A stretch of 64,000 nt of DNA from Roseovarius sp. S88 (lineage in GTDB: Bacteria > Pseudomonadota > Alphaproteobacteria > Rhodobacterales > Rhodobacteraceae). The position numbers and the translations under genes were made by a program. Of the stretch, positions 8,052-15,767 are shown in pieces (the stretch's first letter is position 1; each line of letters opens with the position of its first letter). The DNA lies in NCBI RefSeq assembly GCF_037023735.1, contig NZ_CP146069.1:1-64000 (forward strand). The letters run 5' to 3'. The notes under the pieces were generated by a model, which did no database searches, was not told where the DNA came from, and saw only the letters and a list, made by a program, of their open reading frames with translations.

Positions 8052-8924
8052 TCAGCGCTTGCCGTAATACAGCCCCACAACATGCTCGGCTTCTGCAAAA
8101 AAGAGCCAGCGTGACGCGGCGATCCCGGCCAAGTGGCTGGCAACTGCCAAAAGTGCGACCACGTGTGAAAACGGCACCAGCAACAGCACAAATGGCACCG
8201 TGTAGCCAAACGCCAAAGCAATCATCCGCAGTTTCGCGGCATGCTTGCGTCCCACCACATGTACAAACTCACGCAGCAGATAGTTTGTGCCCGTGTGAGG
8301 CGGCTCGAATGCCCGAACAGCGCCGATATTGCCCAAGCCGGTTGCTGTCGCAAGATTTGTGCCGCTTTTGCCAAAGGCCTTATCACCAACAAACCACCAG
8401 GCAACCTGCGCAGCAGCCGCAACAGGCAAAAGAACCAGTGCAATTAGCGTCTGCCCGGCCAGCAATGCGCCACCAGCAAGCGACAGCGACAGAAACAACA
8501 CGGAGGTAAGAGGCGAATTCCAACGCGGCACGGTTTTAAGCTGTGCGTAGATCATGGAGGTGGTGAAAACCGTTCCGGCACATAGCACTGCGCCAATCAC
8601 GCCCAAAGCAGCCAGCCTGACGTCAAAGAACACAATTGCAGCCGCGTAGACGCCCATAACAATCAACGCTGCCACGGCGCAAACGCCCTCCCGGCTAAGC
8701 CAAGATGAGCGCCACTGCGTGAACGCTTTCATCGCGCGTTCGGGATGACCCAAGTGAAAGGTCGAAGCCATCAGACCACCCACTGCCAAAGCATAGGCGA
8801 TGGCAAAAAACACGAAAGCAATCCAGCCCGTCACGGCTGGCAAACCCAAGCCCAGCCAGAACAAAAGACCAAAGCCAAGACCCGACAAAGTGGTGAAAAC
8901 GATAACGGACGGGGCTGGATGCAT
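8052..8924 (-). CDS. soeC: Sulfite dehydrogenase membrane anchor SoeC (DmsC/NrfD-like)
   Basis: 290 residues and about eight hydrophobic helices, matching the DmsC-type anchor that takes electrons from the iron-sulfur subunit to the quinone pool. Seen: HPAPSVIVFTTLSGLGFGLLFWLGLG at the N-terminus and a conserved second segment ending GHPERAMKAFTQWRSSWLSREG, typical of DMSO reductase anchor subunits. Its ATG overlaps the soeB stop codon by one base (TGATG). Naming as soeC rests on the soeABC-pta-xsc-tauR gene order, since DmsC proteins themselves are hard to tell apart. Confidence 0.85.
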   Translation of the reverse strand: MHPAPSVIVFTTLSGLGFGLLFWLGLGLPAVTGWIAFVFFAIAYALAVGGLMASTFHLGHPERAMKAFTQWRSSWLSREGVCAVAALIVMGVYAAAIVFFDVRLAALGVIGAVLCAGTVFTTSMIYAQLKTVPRWNSPLTSVLFLSLSLAGGALLAGQTLIALVLLPVAAAAQVAWWFVGDKAFGKSGTNLATATGLGNIGAVRAFEPPHTGTNYLLREFVHVVGRKHAAKLRMIALAFGYTVPFVLLLVPFSHVVALLAVASHLAGIAASRWLFFAEAEHVVGLYYGKR

Positions 8925-9685
8925 CAGATTTTCTCCAGAGCTTTGTCGAGCCAGCCGATGAACCCTTTGGGCTCTTCGGCAACCGGGGCCAGCAGCGGGG
9001 CGAGAATGTCGATCTCCGCTTCAGGCGCGGCCATGACCTGATCTTTAGGGCGTGGTGGCAAATATTTGTTCACGGGCTTGGTGCCTTGTTCCGGCATGAG
9101 GTCCATCCCGCCGCGTTCCGCGACCAGTTTGGACACATCGCTGTCAGGGTCGCCCAGATCCCCAAAATGCCGCGCGCCTGCCGGACAGGTCCGTACACAA
9201 GCGGGCACTCGGTCTTCTTCCGGCAGGTTATCGTTGTAGATACGGTCCACACAAAGCGTGCACTTTTTCATAACGCCTTCGGCGGCATCCATCTCGCGCG
9301 CGCCGTACGGGCAGGCCCATGCACACAAACCACAGCCGATGCAGTTGCTCTCATTGACCAGAACAATGCCGTCTTCGACGCGTTTATAGCTCGCACCAGT
9401 TGGACATACGGTCACGCATGGTGCGTCTTCGCAATGGAGGCAGGATTTTGGGAAGTGAATAAGCTGCGCCGCCCCCTCACTGGGCTGGACCTCATAGGAA
9501 TGGACACGGTTGAGGAACGTCCCGGATGGATTTCCACCATACGGATCCTGATCCGAAAGCGGCGCGCCATAATTCTCGGTGTTCCAGCCTTTGCAGGACA
9601 CCACACAGGCGTGGCAACCCACACAAGTGTCAAGATCAATCACTAGACCCATCTTGCGTTGGGTGCTTTCAGGTAGCGTCGTCAT
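8924..9685 (-). CDS. soeB: Sulfite dehydrogenase iron-sulfur subunit SoeB
   Basis: 253 residues of the DmsB/NrfC type, with four Cys clusters for [4Fe-4S] centres: CVGCHACVVSCKGWN near the N-terminus, CLHCEDAPCVTVCPTGA, CIGCGLCAWACPYGAR, and CTLCVDRIYN followed by CVRTCPAGARHFGD. It passes electrons from the molybdopterin subunit SoeA to the membrane subunit SoeC. ATG 9685 is supported by GGAGGA at 7 bp; the ORF could extend to 9703 but that start falls inside a palindrome. No signal peptide is present, which fits the cytoplasm-facing SoeABC described in purple sulfur bacteria and roseobacters. Confidence 0.88.
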   Translation of the reverse strand: MTTLPESTQRKMGLVIDLDTCVGCHACVVSCKGWNTENYGAPLSDQDPYGGNPSGTFLNRVHSYEVQPSEGAAQLIHFPKSCLHCEDAPCVTVCPTGASYKRVEDGIVLVNESNCIGCGLCAWACPYGAREMDAAEGVMKKCTLCVDRIYNDNLPEEDRVPACVRTCPAGARHFGDLGDPDSDVSKLVAERGGMDLMPEQGTKPVNKYLPPRPKDQVMAAPEAEIDILAPLLAPVAEEPKGFIGWLDKALEKI

Positions 9686-9699
9686 GCCAATCCTCCGCA

Positions 9700-9749
9700 G
9701 CAAAAGTCTTCAAAAGACTTTTGCCCAAACTTTTCTGAAAAGTTTTGGG
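9700..9749. repeat. Pair of adjacent palindromes between soeA and soeB
   Basis: Two long hairpins abut. The first (9700-9724) has an 11-bp perfect stem beginning GCAAAAGTCTT with a 3-nt loop. The second (9724-9749) begins CCCAAACTTTT and ends AAAAGTTTTGGG, with one bulged base. They fill most of the gap between the soeA stop and the soeB ribosome binding site. They could stabilise or partly terminate the soeA transcript, or be an extragenic palindromic element; I cannot tell which. Confidence 0.7.
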
Positions 9750-9755
9750 CCAAGC

Positions 9756-12581
9756 TCATTTGCCCACCTTCCATGTCAATTCGCCCGGCCCAGCGCCAAC
9801 TGGCGACTTGATCGGATCAAATGCTGGCTGCGCTTCGGCAGGTGCCTGCGCTTTTTTGATCTTCACGCGCAGGTCAAACCACGCCGCTTGCCCTGTAATC
9901 GGGTCAGAGTTTGCCCAACGCAACCCGTCTCCCTTGGGTGGCAACAACTCATGGATCAAGTGGTTGAGCAAGAACCCTTTCGTGGCCTCCGGCGCGTCAT
10001 TGTCCAAGGCCCAAGCGCCTTTGCGTTTGCCTATCGCATTCCAGGTCCAGACGGTGTTTTCATTCAGCGCCGCCATATGCGCCACTGGGACTGTGATCTC
10101 GCCATGAGCCGATGACACAGACGCCCAATCGCCTTCGGCAAAGCCTTCGGCCTCCCATATCTTGGTGGGAACGTAGAGTGGATTACGCCCGTGAATCTGC
10201 CGCAGCCACGCGTTTTGCGTGCCCCAGGAATGATACATTGCCATGGGTCTCTGCGTCAGCGCATGCACCGGATACTCATTCGCATCCACATGGTCATCTT
10301 CAAAGGGCGGGTACCAGATTGGCAGCGGGTCCAGCGTTTTCTTGACCCGCTCGCGCAGGTGATCGGGCGGTTGCCGCTCACCGTGCCCCTCAGCCGCCAA
10401 TTGGAACTTGCGCATCGTCTCGACATAGAGGTCAAAAATATAGGGCTGCGGCGTATCATAGAGACCAAGCTCGACGGCCCAATCCTGATACCCCATGTTC
10501 CACGGCTTCATATAGGCGCAGTTGTCGGGGATGTGCTTCACAAAGAAGCCGCCATTGGCAATGTAGCTCTGAAGCTGCGCCTCATTCGGGGCGCCGCGTC
10601 CGTGAGTCAAACCTTTCTCACCCATGCGCCAGCCCGCCAACGGACCAATGCCCGGCTTGCGTTCATGGTTGACGATGTAATCCGCATAATCCTGATATTT
10701 GGCACTGCCATCTTCATTCGTGAAGCCGGGAAGACCCATCTTGTTGGCAAGCAGGATCAGCGCGGTCTGAAACCCTTTCACATCGCGGTCCGGCTCAACC
10801 ACTGGCCAGCGGATCGCATCTGCGGCTCCGTCTGCCTCACAGATCGGGCGGTCCAGAAGCGAGATACAGTCATGCCGCTCCAGATACGTGGTGTCAGGCA
10901 ATACGAGATCGGCATAAGCGACCATCTCGGAACTATACGCATCCGAATAGATAATGCATGGGATAACATACTCGCCGCTTTCATCCTTATCGGTCAGCAT
11001 GTCGATCACGCCACGGGTGTTCATCGACGAGTTCCAGGACATGTTCGCCATGTACATAAAGAGCGTGTCGATCTTGTACGGGTCACCTGCATAGGCGTTG
11101 GAGATGACCATATGCATGAGGCCATGGGCGCTCATCGGATTTTCCCAGGTATAGGCCTTGTCAATGCGTGCCGGACTGCCGTCCTCCTTCAGTGCAAGAT
11201 CTTCGGGACCACGCACAAAGCCCAGATGTGGACCATCGAGCGGCTTGCCCGGTGTCACCTTGCAATGCGGCGTTGGATGAATGCTCACCGGTTTGGGATA
11301 GGGCGGCTTGAACCGGAAGCCACCCGGCACTTCGACCGAGCCGAGCAGGATTTGCAGAAGGTGCAGTGAGCGACAGGTCTGGAAGCCATTGGAGTGCGCC
11401 GAAATCCCGCGCATCGAATGAAAACTCACAGGCCGACCGACCATGGTTTTGTGCTTTTCACCACGGAAATCCGTCCACTCGTGATCGAGGACAATCTCTT
11501 CCTCAAAAGCCACGCGCGCAAGTTCCGCGGCAATCGCCTTGATCCGGCGCGCGCTGATGCCGCAACGATCCGACACGTTTTCGGGCGAATACTCATCGCT
11601 CATATAGCGCTCGGCCAAAAGGTGCATAACCGGACGATGCGTGATGCCCGCCTGACGATAGGTCGCCGAGAGGTCAGGCTTGACGCCTTTTTTGTCAAAC
11701 GGCGCGGGCTTGCCCGTCTTGCGATCAATGACCAGTAGCTTGCCATCCTTGTCCCGCATCAAGAGGCCGTATTCCGGCGTGTCGGGGTCAGAGTTGACCA
11801 ATACCGGCGCATTGGTGAACTGTGCCAGATAGGTGAGGTCAATCTTGCCCGCTTTGAGCAATTCGTGCACCAGCGCAAGAATGAACAAGCCATCCGTCCC
11901 GGGCGTTATGCCAACCCACTCATCAGCCACGGCATTGTAGCCGCTACGAATGGGGTTCACGCCAATAACCTTGGCGCCACGCGCTTTGATCTTGCCAATG
12001 CCCATTTTGATCGGGTTGCTGTCATGGTCTTCGGCCACACCAAAGATCATGAAAAGTTTGGTGTGGTCCCAATCCGGTTGGCCAAACTCCCAGAAGGCAC
12101 CGCCCATTGTGTAGATGCCAGCGGCTGCCATGTTAACCGAGCAGAACCCGCCATGTGCGGCATAGTTGGGCGTACCGAAATTCTGTGCCCAGAAGCTGGT
12201 GAAGGATTGGCTTTGGTCGCGACCGGTGAAAAAGGCCAGCTTGCTTGGGTCCTCTTGCCGGATCGGCTCAAGCCAGCCCGCAGCAATCTCAAGCGCCTCG
12301 TCCCAGCTGATCTCTTCGAACTCACCCGATCCACGCGGTCCGACGCGTTTGAGAGGCGCGCGCAGCCGAGACGGCGCATTATGCTGCATGATCCCGGCAC
12401 TGCCTTTGGCACAGAGAACGCCCTTGTTCACCGGATGATCCCGGTTGCCCTCGATATAGGCCACCTTGCCGTCCTTCATATGCACATTGATGCCGCAGCG
12501 GCAGGCGCACATGTAACAGGTGGTTTTACGTACCTCGTCGGACACCTTGGGCGACGTATCCACCTTGGGCTGATCGAACAT
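9756..12581 (-). CDS. soeA: Sulfite dehydrogenase molybdopterin subunit SoeA
   Basis: 941 residues, a complete DMSO-reductase-superfamily catalytic subunit with a bis-MGD molybdenum site and an N-terminal [4Fe-4S] cluster (CYMCACRCGINVHM, fourth Cys in GVLCAKGSAG). Conserved blocks include FFTGRDQSQSFTSFWAQNFGTPNYAAHGGFCSVNM, KVIGVNPIRSGYNAVADEWVGITPGTDGLF and a C-terminal MGD-binding domain (PVHALTQRPMAMYHSWGTQNAWLRQIHG). There is no Tat signal, so the subunit is cytoplasmic. It would oxidise the sulfite released by Xsc to sulfate. ATG 12581 has GGAAGG 7 bp upstream; a TTG at 12608 is the only longer option. Polysulfide/thiosulfate reductase chains are related, but the gene order with xsc and pta favours SoeA. 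Confidence 0.88.
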   Translation of the reverse strand: MFDQPKVDTSPKVSDEVRKTTCYMCACRCGINVHMKDGKVAYIEGNRDHPVNKGVLCAKGSAGIMQHNAPSRLRAPLKRVGPRGSGEFEEISWDEALEIAAGWLEPIRQEDPSKLAFFTGRDQSQSFTSFWAQNFGTPNYAAHGGFCSVNMAAAGIYTMGGAFWEFGQPDWDHTKLFMIFGVAEDHDSNPIKMGIGKIKARGAKVIGVNPIRSGYNAVADEWVGITPGTDGLFILALVHELLKAGKIDLTYLAQFTNAPVLVNSDPDTPEYGLLMRDKDGKLLVIDRKTGKPAPFDKKGVKPDLSATYRQAGITHRPVMHLLAERYMSDEYSPENVSDRCGISARRIKAIAAELARVAFEEEIVLDHEWTDFRGEKHKTMVGRPVSFHSMRGISAHSNGFQTCRSLHLLQILLGSVEVPGGFRFKPPYPKPVSIHPTPHCKVTPGKPLDGPHLGFVRGPEDLALKEDGSPARIDKAYTWENPMSAHGLMHMVISNAYAGDPYKIDTLFMYMANMSWNSSMNTRGVIDMLTDKDESGEYVIPCIIYSDAYSSEMVAYADLVLPDTTYLERHDCISLLDRPICEADGAADAIRWPVVEPDRDVKGFQTALILLANKMGLPGFTNEDGSAKYQDYADYIVNHERKPGIGPLAGWRMGEKGLTHGRGAPNEAQLQSYIANGGFFVKHIPDNCAYMKPWNMGYQDWAVELGLYDTPQPYIFDLYVETMRKFQLAAEGHGERQPPDHLRERVKKTLDPLPIWYPPFEDDHVDANEYPVHALTQRPMAMYHSWGTQNAWLRQIHGRNPLYVPTKIWEAEGFAEGDWASVSSAHGEITVPVAHMAALNENTVWTWNAIGKRKGAWALDNDAPEATKGFLLNHLIHELLPPKGDGLRWANSDPITGQAAWFDLRVKIKKAQAPAEAQPAFDPIKSPVGAGPGELTWKVGK

Positions 12582-12710
12582 CAACTTGCCTTCCCTGTTC
12601 GCATTCAAGTCACGTTAGGCCAGTTTGCCGACCTTCGCGACCGTTTTCCTGTTTCACCGATCTTCCGGGACAGATGTTCCGAAAATCAGGTTTTGCGCGT
12701 CACAAAGTCC

Positions 12711-13724
12711 TCACGCCGCGCTGGCGCGCACCTGAAGAATTGTGACCGCAATGATCTCTGTTACGTCGCTGGCCACACATCCCCGCGACAGATCGTTAGC
12801 CGGTTTTGCCAATCCCTGAAGCACCGGGCCAATGGCCGTGTAGCCGCCGACGCGCTGTGTGATTTTGTAGGCGATGTTGCCCGCGTCAAGATTGGGAAAG
12901 ACCATGACATTGGCCTGACCTGCAACATCCGATCCCGGGGACTTACTTGCCCCCACTAACGGCACGAACGCCGCGTCAAATTGCAGCTCGCCATCGACAT
13001 TTAGGTCAGGGTGGTCCGACTTCACACGTGCGGTGGCCTCAACCACTTTCTCGGTCATCGGATGTTGGGCGCTCCCCTTGGTCGAGAACGACAACATCGC
13101 GACTTTTGGATCATCCCGCATCAGAGCCTTGAAAGAGGTCGACGCATCCGCGGCAATTGCTGCCATTTCTTCAGCGCTCGGATCAATCACCAAACCACTG
13201 TCGGAGTAGAGCATCGCGCGCGCCTCGTCTGACGCATCTTCCGGCGGGTACATCAGAAAGAAACTCGACACGAGCTTGGCGGATGGTGCTTTGCCGATGA
13301 CCTGAATAGCCGCGCGCACGACATTGGACGTCGTTTCAACCGCACCGCCGACCGTGCCATCGGCATATCCCTGACGTACCAGCAAGGCCGCATAGGTCAG
13401 GCGATCTTGCACAGCAGCCTGCGCTTTGACCTCATCGACGCCTTTATGCTTGCGCAGCTCAAAAAATGCCTTGGCAAACTCGTCGTGCAAGGGCGAGTTT
13501 TCCGGATCATGCACCTCAACGCCATCGCGGCCCAGCGCATTATGTTTGGCGAGTTCAGCTTCAATCGTGCTGGCATCACCCACAAGGATCACGTGCGCAA
13601 AGCCTTGCTTCACAGCCGCCAGAGCGCCTTCAACGATGCGAGGGTCCGTGCCTTCGCTCATCGCAATCGTGGCGGGTTCAGGCCGGGGATCCGACAGCAG
13701 CAACGCAATAGGTTTTGCAGTCAT
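12711..13724 (-). CDS. pta: Phosphate acetyltransferase
   Basis: 337 residues, the short form of Pta lacking the N-terminal regulatory domains found in enteric enzymes. It converts acetyl phosphate made by Xsc into acetyl-CoA. Family blocks seen: TYAALLVRQGYADGTVGGAVETTSNVVRAAIQVIG, MLYSDSGLVIDPSAEEMAAIAADAS, MLSFSTKGSAQHPMTEKV and QANVMVFPNLDAGNIAYKITQRVGG. It begins 21 bp after xsc, with GGGG just before the ATG, so the two are almost certainly one transcript. The following soeA starts about 130 bp further on. Confidence 0.93.
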   Translation of the reverse strand: MTAKPIALLLSDPRPEPATIAMSEGTDPRIVEGALAAVKQGFAHVILVGDASTIEAELAKHNALGRDGVEVHDPENSPLHDEFAKAFFELRKHKGVDEVKAQAAVQDRLTYAALLVRQGYADGTVGGAVETTSNVVRAAIQVIGKAPSAKLVSSFFLMYPPEDASDEARAMLYSDSGLVIDPSAEEMAAIAADASTSFKALMRDDPKVAMLSFSTKGSAQHPMTEKVVEATARVKSDHPDLNVDGELQFDAAFVPLVGASKSPGSDVAGQANVMVFPNLDAGNIAYKITQRVGGYTAIGPVLQGLAKPANDLSRGCVASDVTEIIAVTILQVRASAA

Positions 13725-13745
13725 ATCCCCGGCCCGTTTCTTGGT

Positions 13746-15524
13746 TTATACGACTTGCTCAACCATGTCGTCTTTGCTGATACCAGCAACTTCGACAGGT
13801 TTCTTCATCGCATCGCGGCGGAAAGGATCACCCAACTCTTGGTTGATCATCGCCTCAATGAGCGTGGTGATGCCGTTTTCCATTTGATCCTTGATCGCCT
13901 GGTTCAACGCATCTGTCAGCTCTTCCTGCGTCCGCGCAACCACACCTTTCAGGCCACAGGCCTGAGCGATGCCCGCGTAAGACACTTGCTCATCAAGCTC
14001 TGTGCCAACGAAGTTGTCGTCAAACCACAGGGTCGAGTTCCGCTTTTCCGCACCCCACTGGTAGTTGCGGAAGACGATCTGTGTGATTGCTGGCCATTCG
14101 CCGCGGCCAATCGCCGTCAGTTCGTTCACGGCGATACCGAACGCGCCGTCACCGGCAAATCCGACAACCGGCACATTTGGTTGGCCGATCTTGGCGCCAA
14201 CGATGGCAGGCAAGCCGTAGCCGCAGGGGCCGAACAGGCCAGGGGCAAGGTATTTACGACCTTCTTCGAACGACGGATACGCGTTGCCGATGGCGCAGTT
14301 GTTACCGATGTCTGAAGAGATGATCGCCTCAACTGGCAAAGCGGACTGGATCGCACGCCACGCCATCCGTGGGGACATCCAATCCGGCTTGGCCGCACGT
14401 GCACGCTCGTTCCAGTTGGTGCCCGGATCGTCCTGCTCTTCGTTCATGGATGTCAGCTCTTGCGCCCACGCCGATTTCTTCTGCGCAATGTTCGATTTGC
14501 GCTCTTCACGGCCCGCGTCGCCCGCATCATCAGCCAGCTGTGCCAGAATACCTTCGGCCACTTTTGCAGCGTCACCCACGATGCCGACCGAGACCTTTTT
14601 GGTCAGGCCAATCCGGTCAGGGTTGATGTCAACCTGAATGATCTTGGCGCTTGTTGGCCAGTACTCAATGCCGTAGCCGGGCAGGGTCGAGAATGGGTTC
14701 AGGCGTGTGCCGAGGCAAAGAACAACGTCGGCCTCGGAGATCAACTGCATCCCGGCTTTGGAACCGTTGTATCCCAGAGGACCTGCAAACAGCGGATGGT
14801 TGCCTGGGAACGCGTCGTTGTGCTGATAACCGACGCAAACCGGTGCAGTCAGACGCTCTGCCAGTTTCTGAGAGGCTTCCAAGCCACCCTTGGACAGGAC
14901 AACGCCCGCGCCGTTCAGGATCACAGGGTTTTTCGCGGAAGAGAGCAGCGCGGCTGCTTCAGCAACGGAGTTGGTGCCGCCGGGGCTGGCTTCGAATTCG
15001 ATCGGGTCTGGGATTTCGATGTCGACAACTTGTGTCCAGAAATCGCGAGGGATGTTGATTTGTGCTGGGCCAGACAAACGCTTGGCTTGGCTGATCACAC
15101 GGGTCAGAACCTCTGCCACACGGCTTGGATCACGGACTTCTTCTTGATAGGCAACCATATCTTCGAACAATTTCATCTGCTCGACTTCCTGGAATCCGCC
15201 CTGACCGATGGTTTTGTTGGCCGCTTGTGGTGTAACCAGCAAAAGGGGTGTGTGGTTCCAATAAGCTGTTTTCACGGCTGTCACGAAGTTGGTGATGCCG
15301 GGACCGTTTTGCGCGATCATCATCGACATTTTGCCGGTTGCGCGCGTGTACCCGTCAGACATCATGCCTGCGGAGCCCTCATGCGCGCAGTCCCAGAACT
15401 GAATGCCAGCATCAGGGAAAATATCCGAGATCGGCATCATCGCCGAACCAATAATACCAAAAGCATGCTGAATGCCGTGGCGTTGCAGAACTTTGACAAA
15501 GGCTTCTTCGGTCGTCATCTTCAT
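13746..15524 (-). CDS. xsc: Sulfoacetaldehyde acetyltransferase
   Basis: 592 residues of a thiamine-diphosphate enzyme that cleaves sulfoacetaldehyde with phosphate to give sulfite and acetyl phosphate, the key step in taurine and isethionate breakdown. Seen: HGIQHAFGIIGSAMMPISDIF and HEGSAGMMSDGYTRATGK (PYR domain with the catalytic Glu), NDAFPGNHPLFAGPLGYNGSKAG, ISSDIGNNCAIGNAYPSFEEGRKYLAPGLFGPCGYGLP, and the ThDP/Mg motif from GDGAFGIAV to RNYQWGAEKRNSTLWFDDNFVGTEL. The last block is diagnostic for Xsc as opposed to acetolactate synthase. The start MKMTTEEAF at 15524 has GGAG upstream. No taurine transaminase or transporter is visible in the window. Confidence 0.96.
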   Translation of the reverse strand: MKMTTEEAFVKVLQRHGIQHAFGIIGSAMMPISDIFPDAGIQFWDCAHEGSAGMMSDGYTRATGKMSMMIAQNGPGITNFVTAVKTAYWNHTPLLLVTPQAANKTIGQGGFQEVEQMKLFEDMVAYQEEVRDPSRVAEVLTRVISQAKRLSGPAQINIPRDFWTQVVDIEIPDPIEFEASPGGTNSVAEAAALLSSAKNPVILNGAGVVLSKGGLEASQKLAERLTAPVCVGYQHNDAFPGNHPLFAGPLGYNGSKAGMQLISEADVVLCLGTRLNPFSTLPGYGIEYWPTSAKIIQVDINPDRIGLTKKVSVGIVGDAAKVAEGILAQLADDAGDAGREERKSNIAQKKSAWAQELTSMNEEQDDPGTNWNERARAAKPDWMSPRMAWRAIQSALPVEAIISSDIGNNCAIGNAYPSFEEGRKYLAPGLFGPCGYGLPAIVGAKIGQPNVPVVGFAGDGAFGIAVNELTAIGRGEWPAITQIVFRNYQWGAEKRNSTLWFDDNFVGTELDEQVSYAGIAQACGLKGVVARTQEELTDALNQAIKDQMENGITTLIEAMINQELGDPFRRDAMKKPVEVAGISKDDMVEQVV

Positions 15525-15600
15525 GGGTGTGCTCCTATCCAATAGCAAAGGAGCCGGTCTCCCGGCGCATTTGAAGGGAAACTAGACTCGGTGCAGCGCT

Positions 15601-15638
15601 CATTCTAGGGCCAGATTTTTAGGCATTCTATATCCAGA
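15601..15638. promoter_or_regulatory. Direct repeat upstream of xsc, candidate TauR operator
   Basis: CATTCTAGGGCCAGA (15601-15615) and CATTCTATATCCAGA (15624-15638) are 12/15 identical and start 23 bp apart, 77-114 bp upstream of the xsc start. Read on the xsc strand each contains a CTGG half-element like the CTGGACYTAA box I recall for TauR of Rhodobacter capsulatus. MocR/PdxR-type regulators commonly bind such direct repeats. Confidence 0.45.
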
Positions 15639-15643
15639 AGCAC

Positions 15644-15673
15644 AAAAAATTGAGACATAGCATCTCATTTTTT
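15644..15673 (-). terminator. Probable tauR terminator
   Basis: On the minus strand an A-tract, then TGAGA, a 7-nt loop, TCTCA, and A followed by six T. The stem is short and mostly extended by A:T pairs, so efficiency may be modest. It sits between tauR and the xsc promoter region and would separate the two transcripts. Confidence 0.5.
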
Positions 15674-15729
15674 GAATTTTTTGGATCGTCGTTCACGCCA
15701 ATTCGCCCAGCAGAATTTTCAGTATACAA

Positions 15730-15743
15730 TTGATATAAATCAA
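15730..15743. promoter_or_regulatory. Perfect FNR-type palindrome TTGAT-N4-ATCAA
   Basis: TTGATATAAATCAA matches the FNR/FnrL consensus at every fixed position and lies within a longer palindrome (AATTGAT-ATAA-ATCAATT). It is in the tauR-xsc gap, centred about 212 bp upstream of the xsc start codon and about 30 bp after the tauR stop. The distance is large for classical class I/II activation, so its target is uncertain. Confidence 0.5.
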
Positions 15744-15767
15744 TTTTAACGAAGGGTTTAAAAGATT

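Noticed and set aside
10191..15545. Long plus-strand open frames opposite soeA, pta and xsc (for example 10191-11369, 11865-12959, 13407-14315, 14460-15545)
   Set aside because: They lie antisense to clearly conserved genes in GC-rich sequence, where the codon pattern keeps the opposite frame open. Their translations show no family features.
15746..15761. TTAA...TTAA pair upstream of xsc as a CtrA box
   Set aside because: The spacing is 8, not 7, and the position is next to the FNR-type site.
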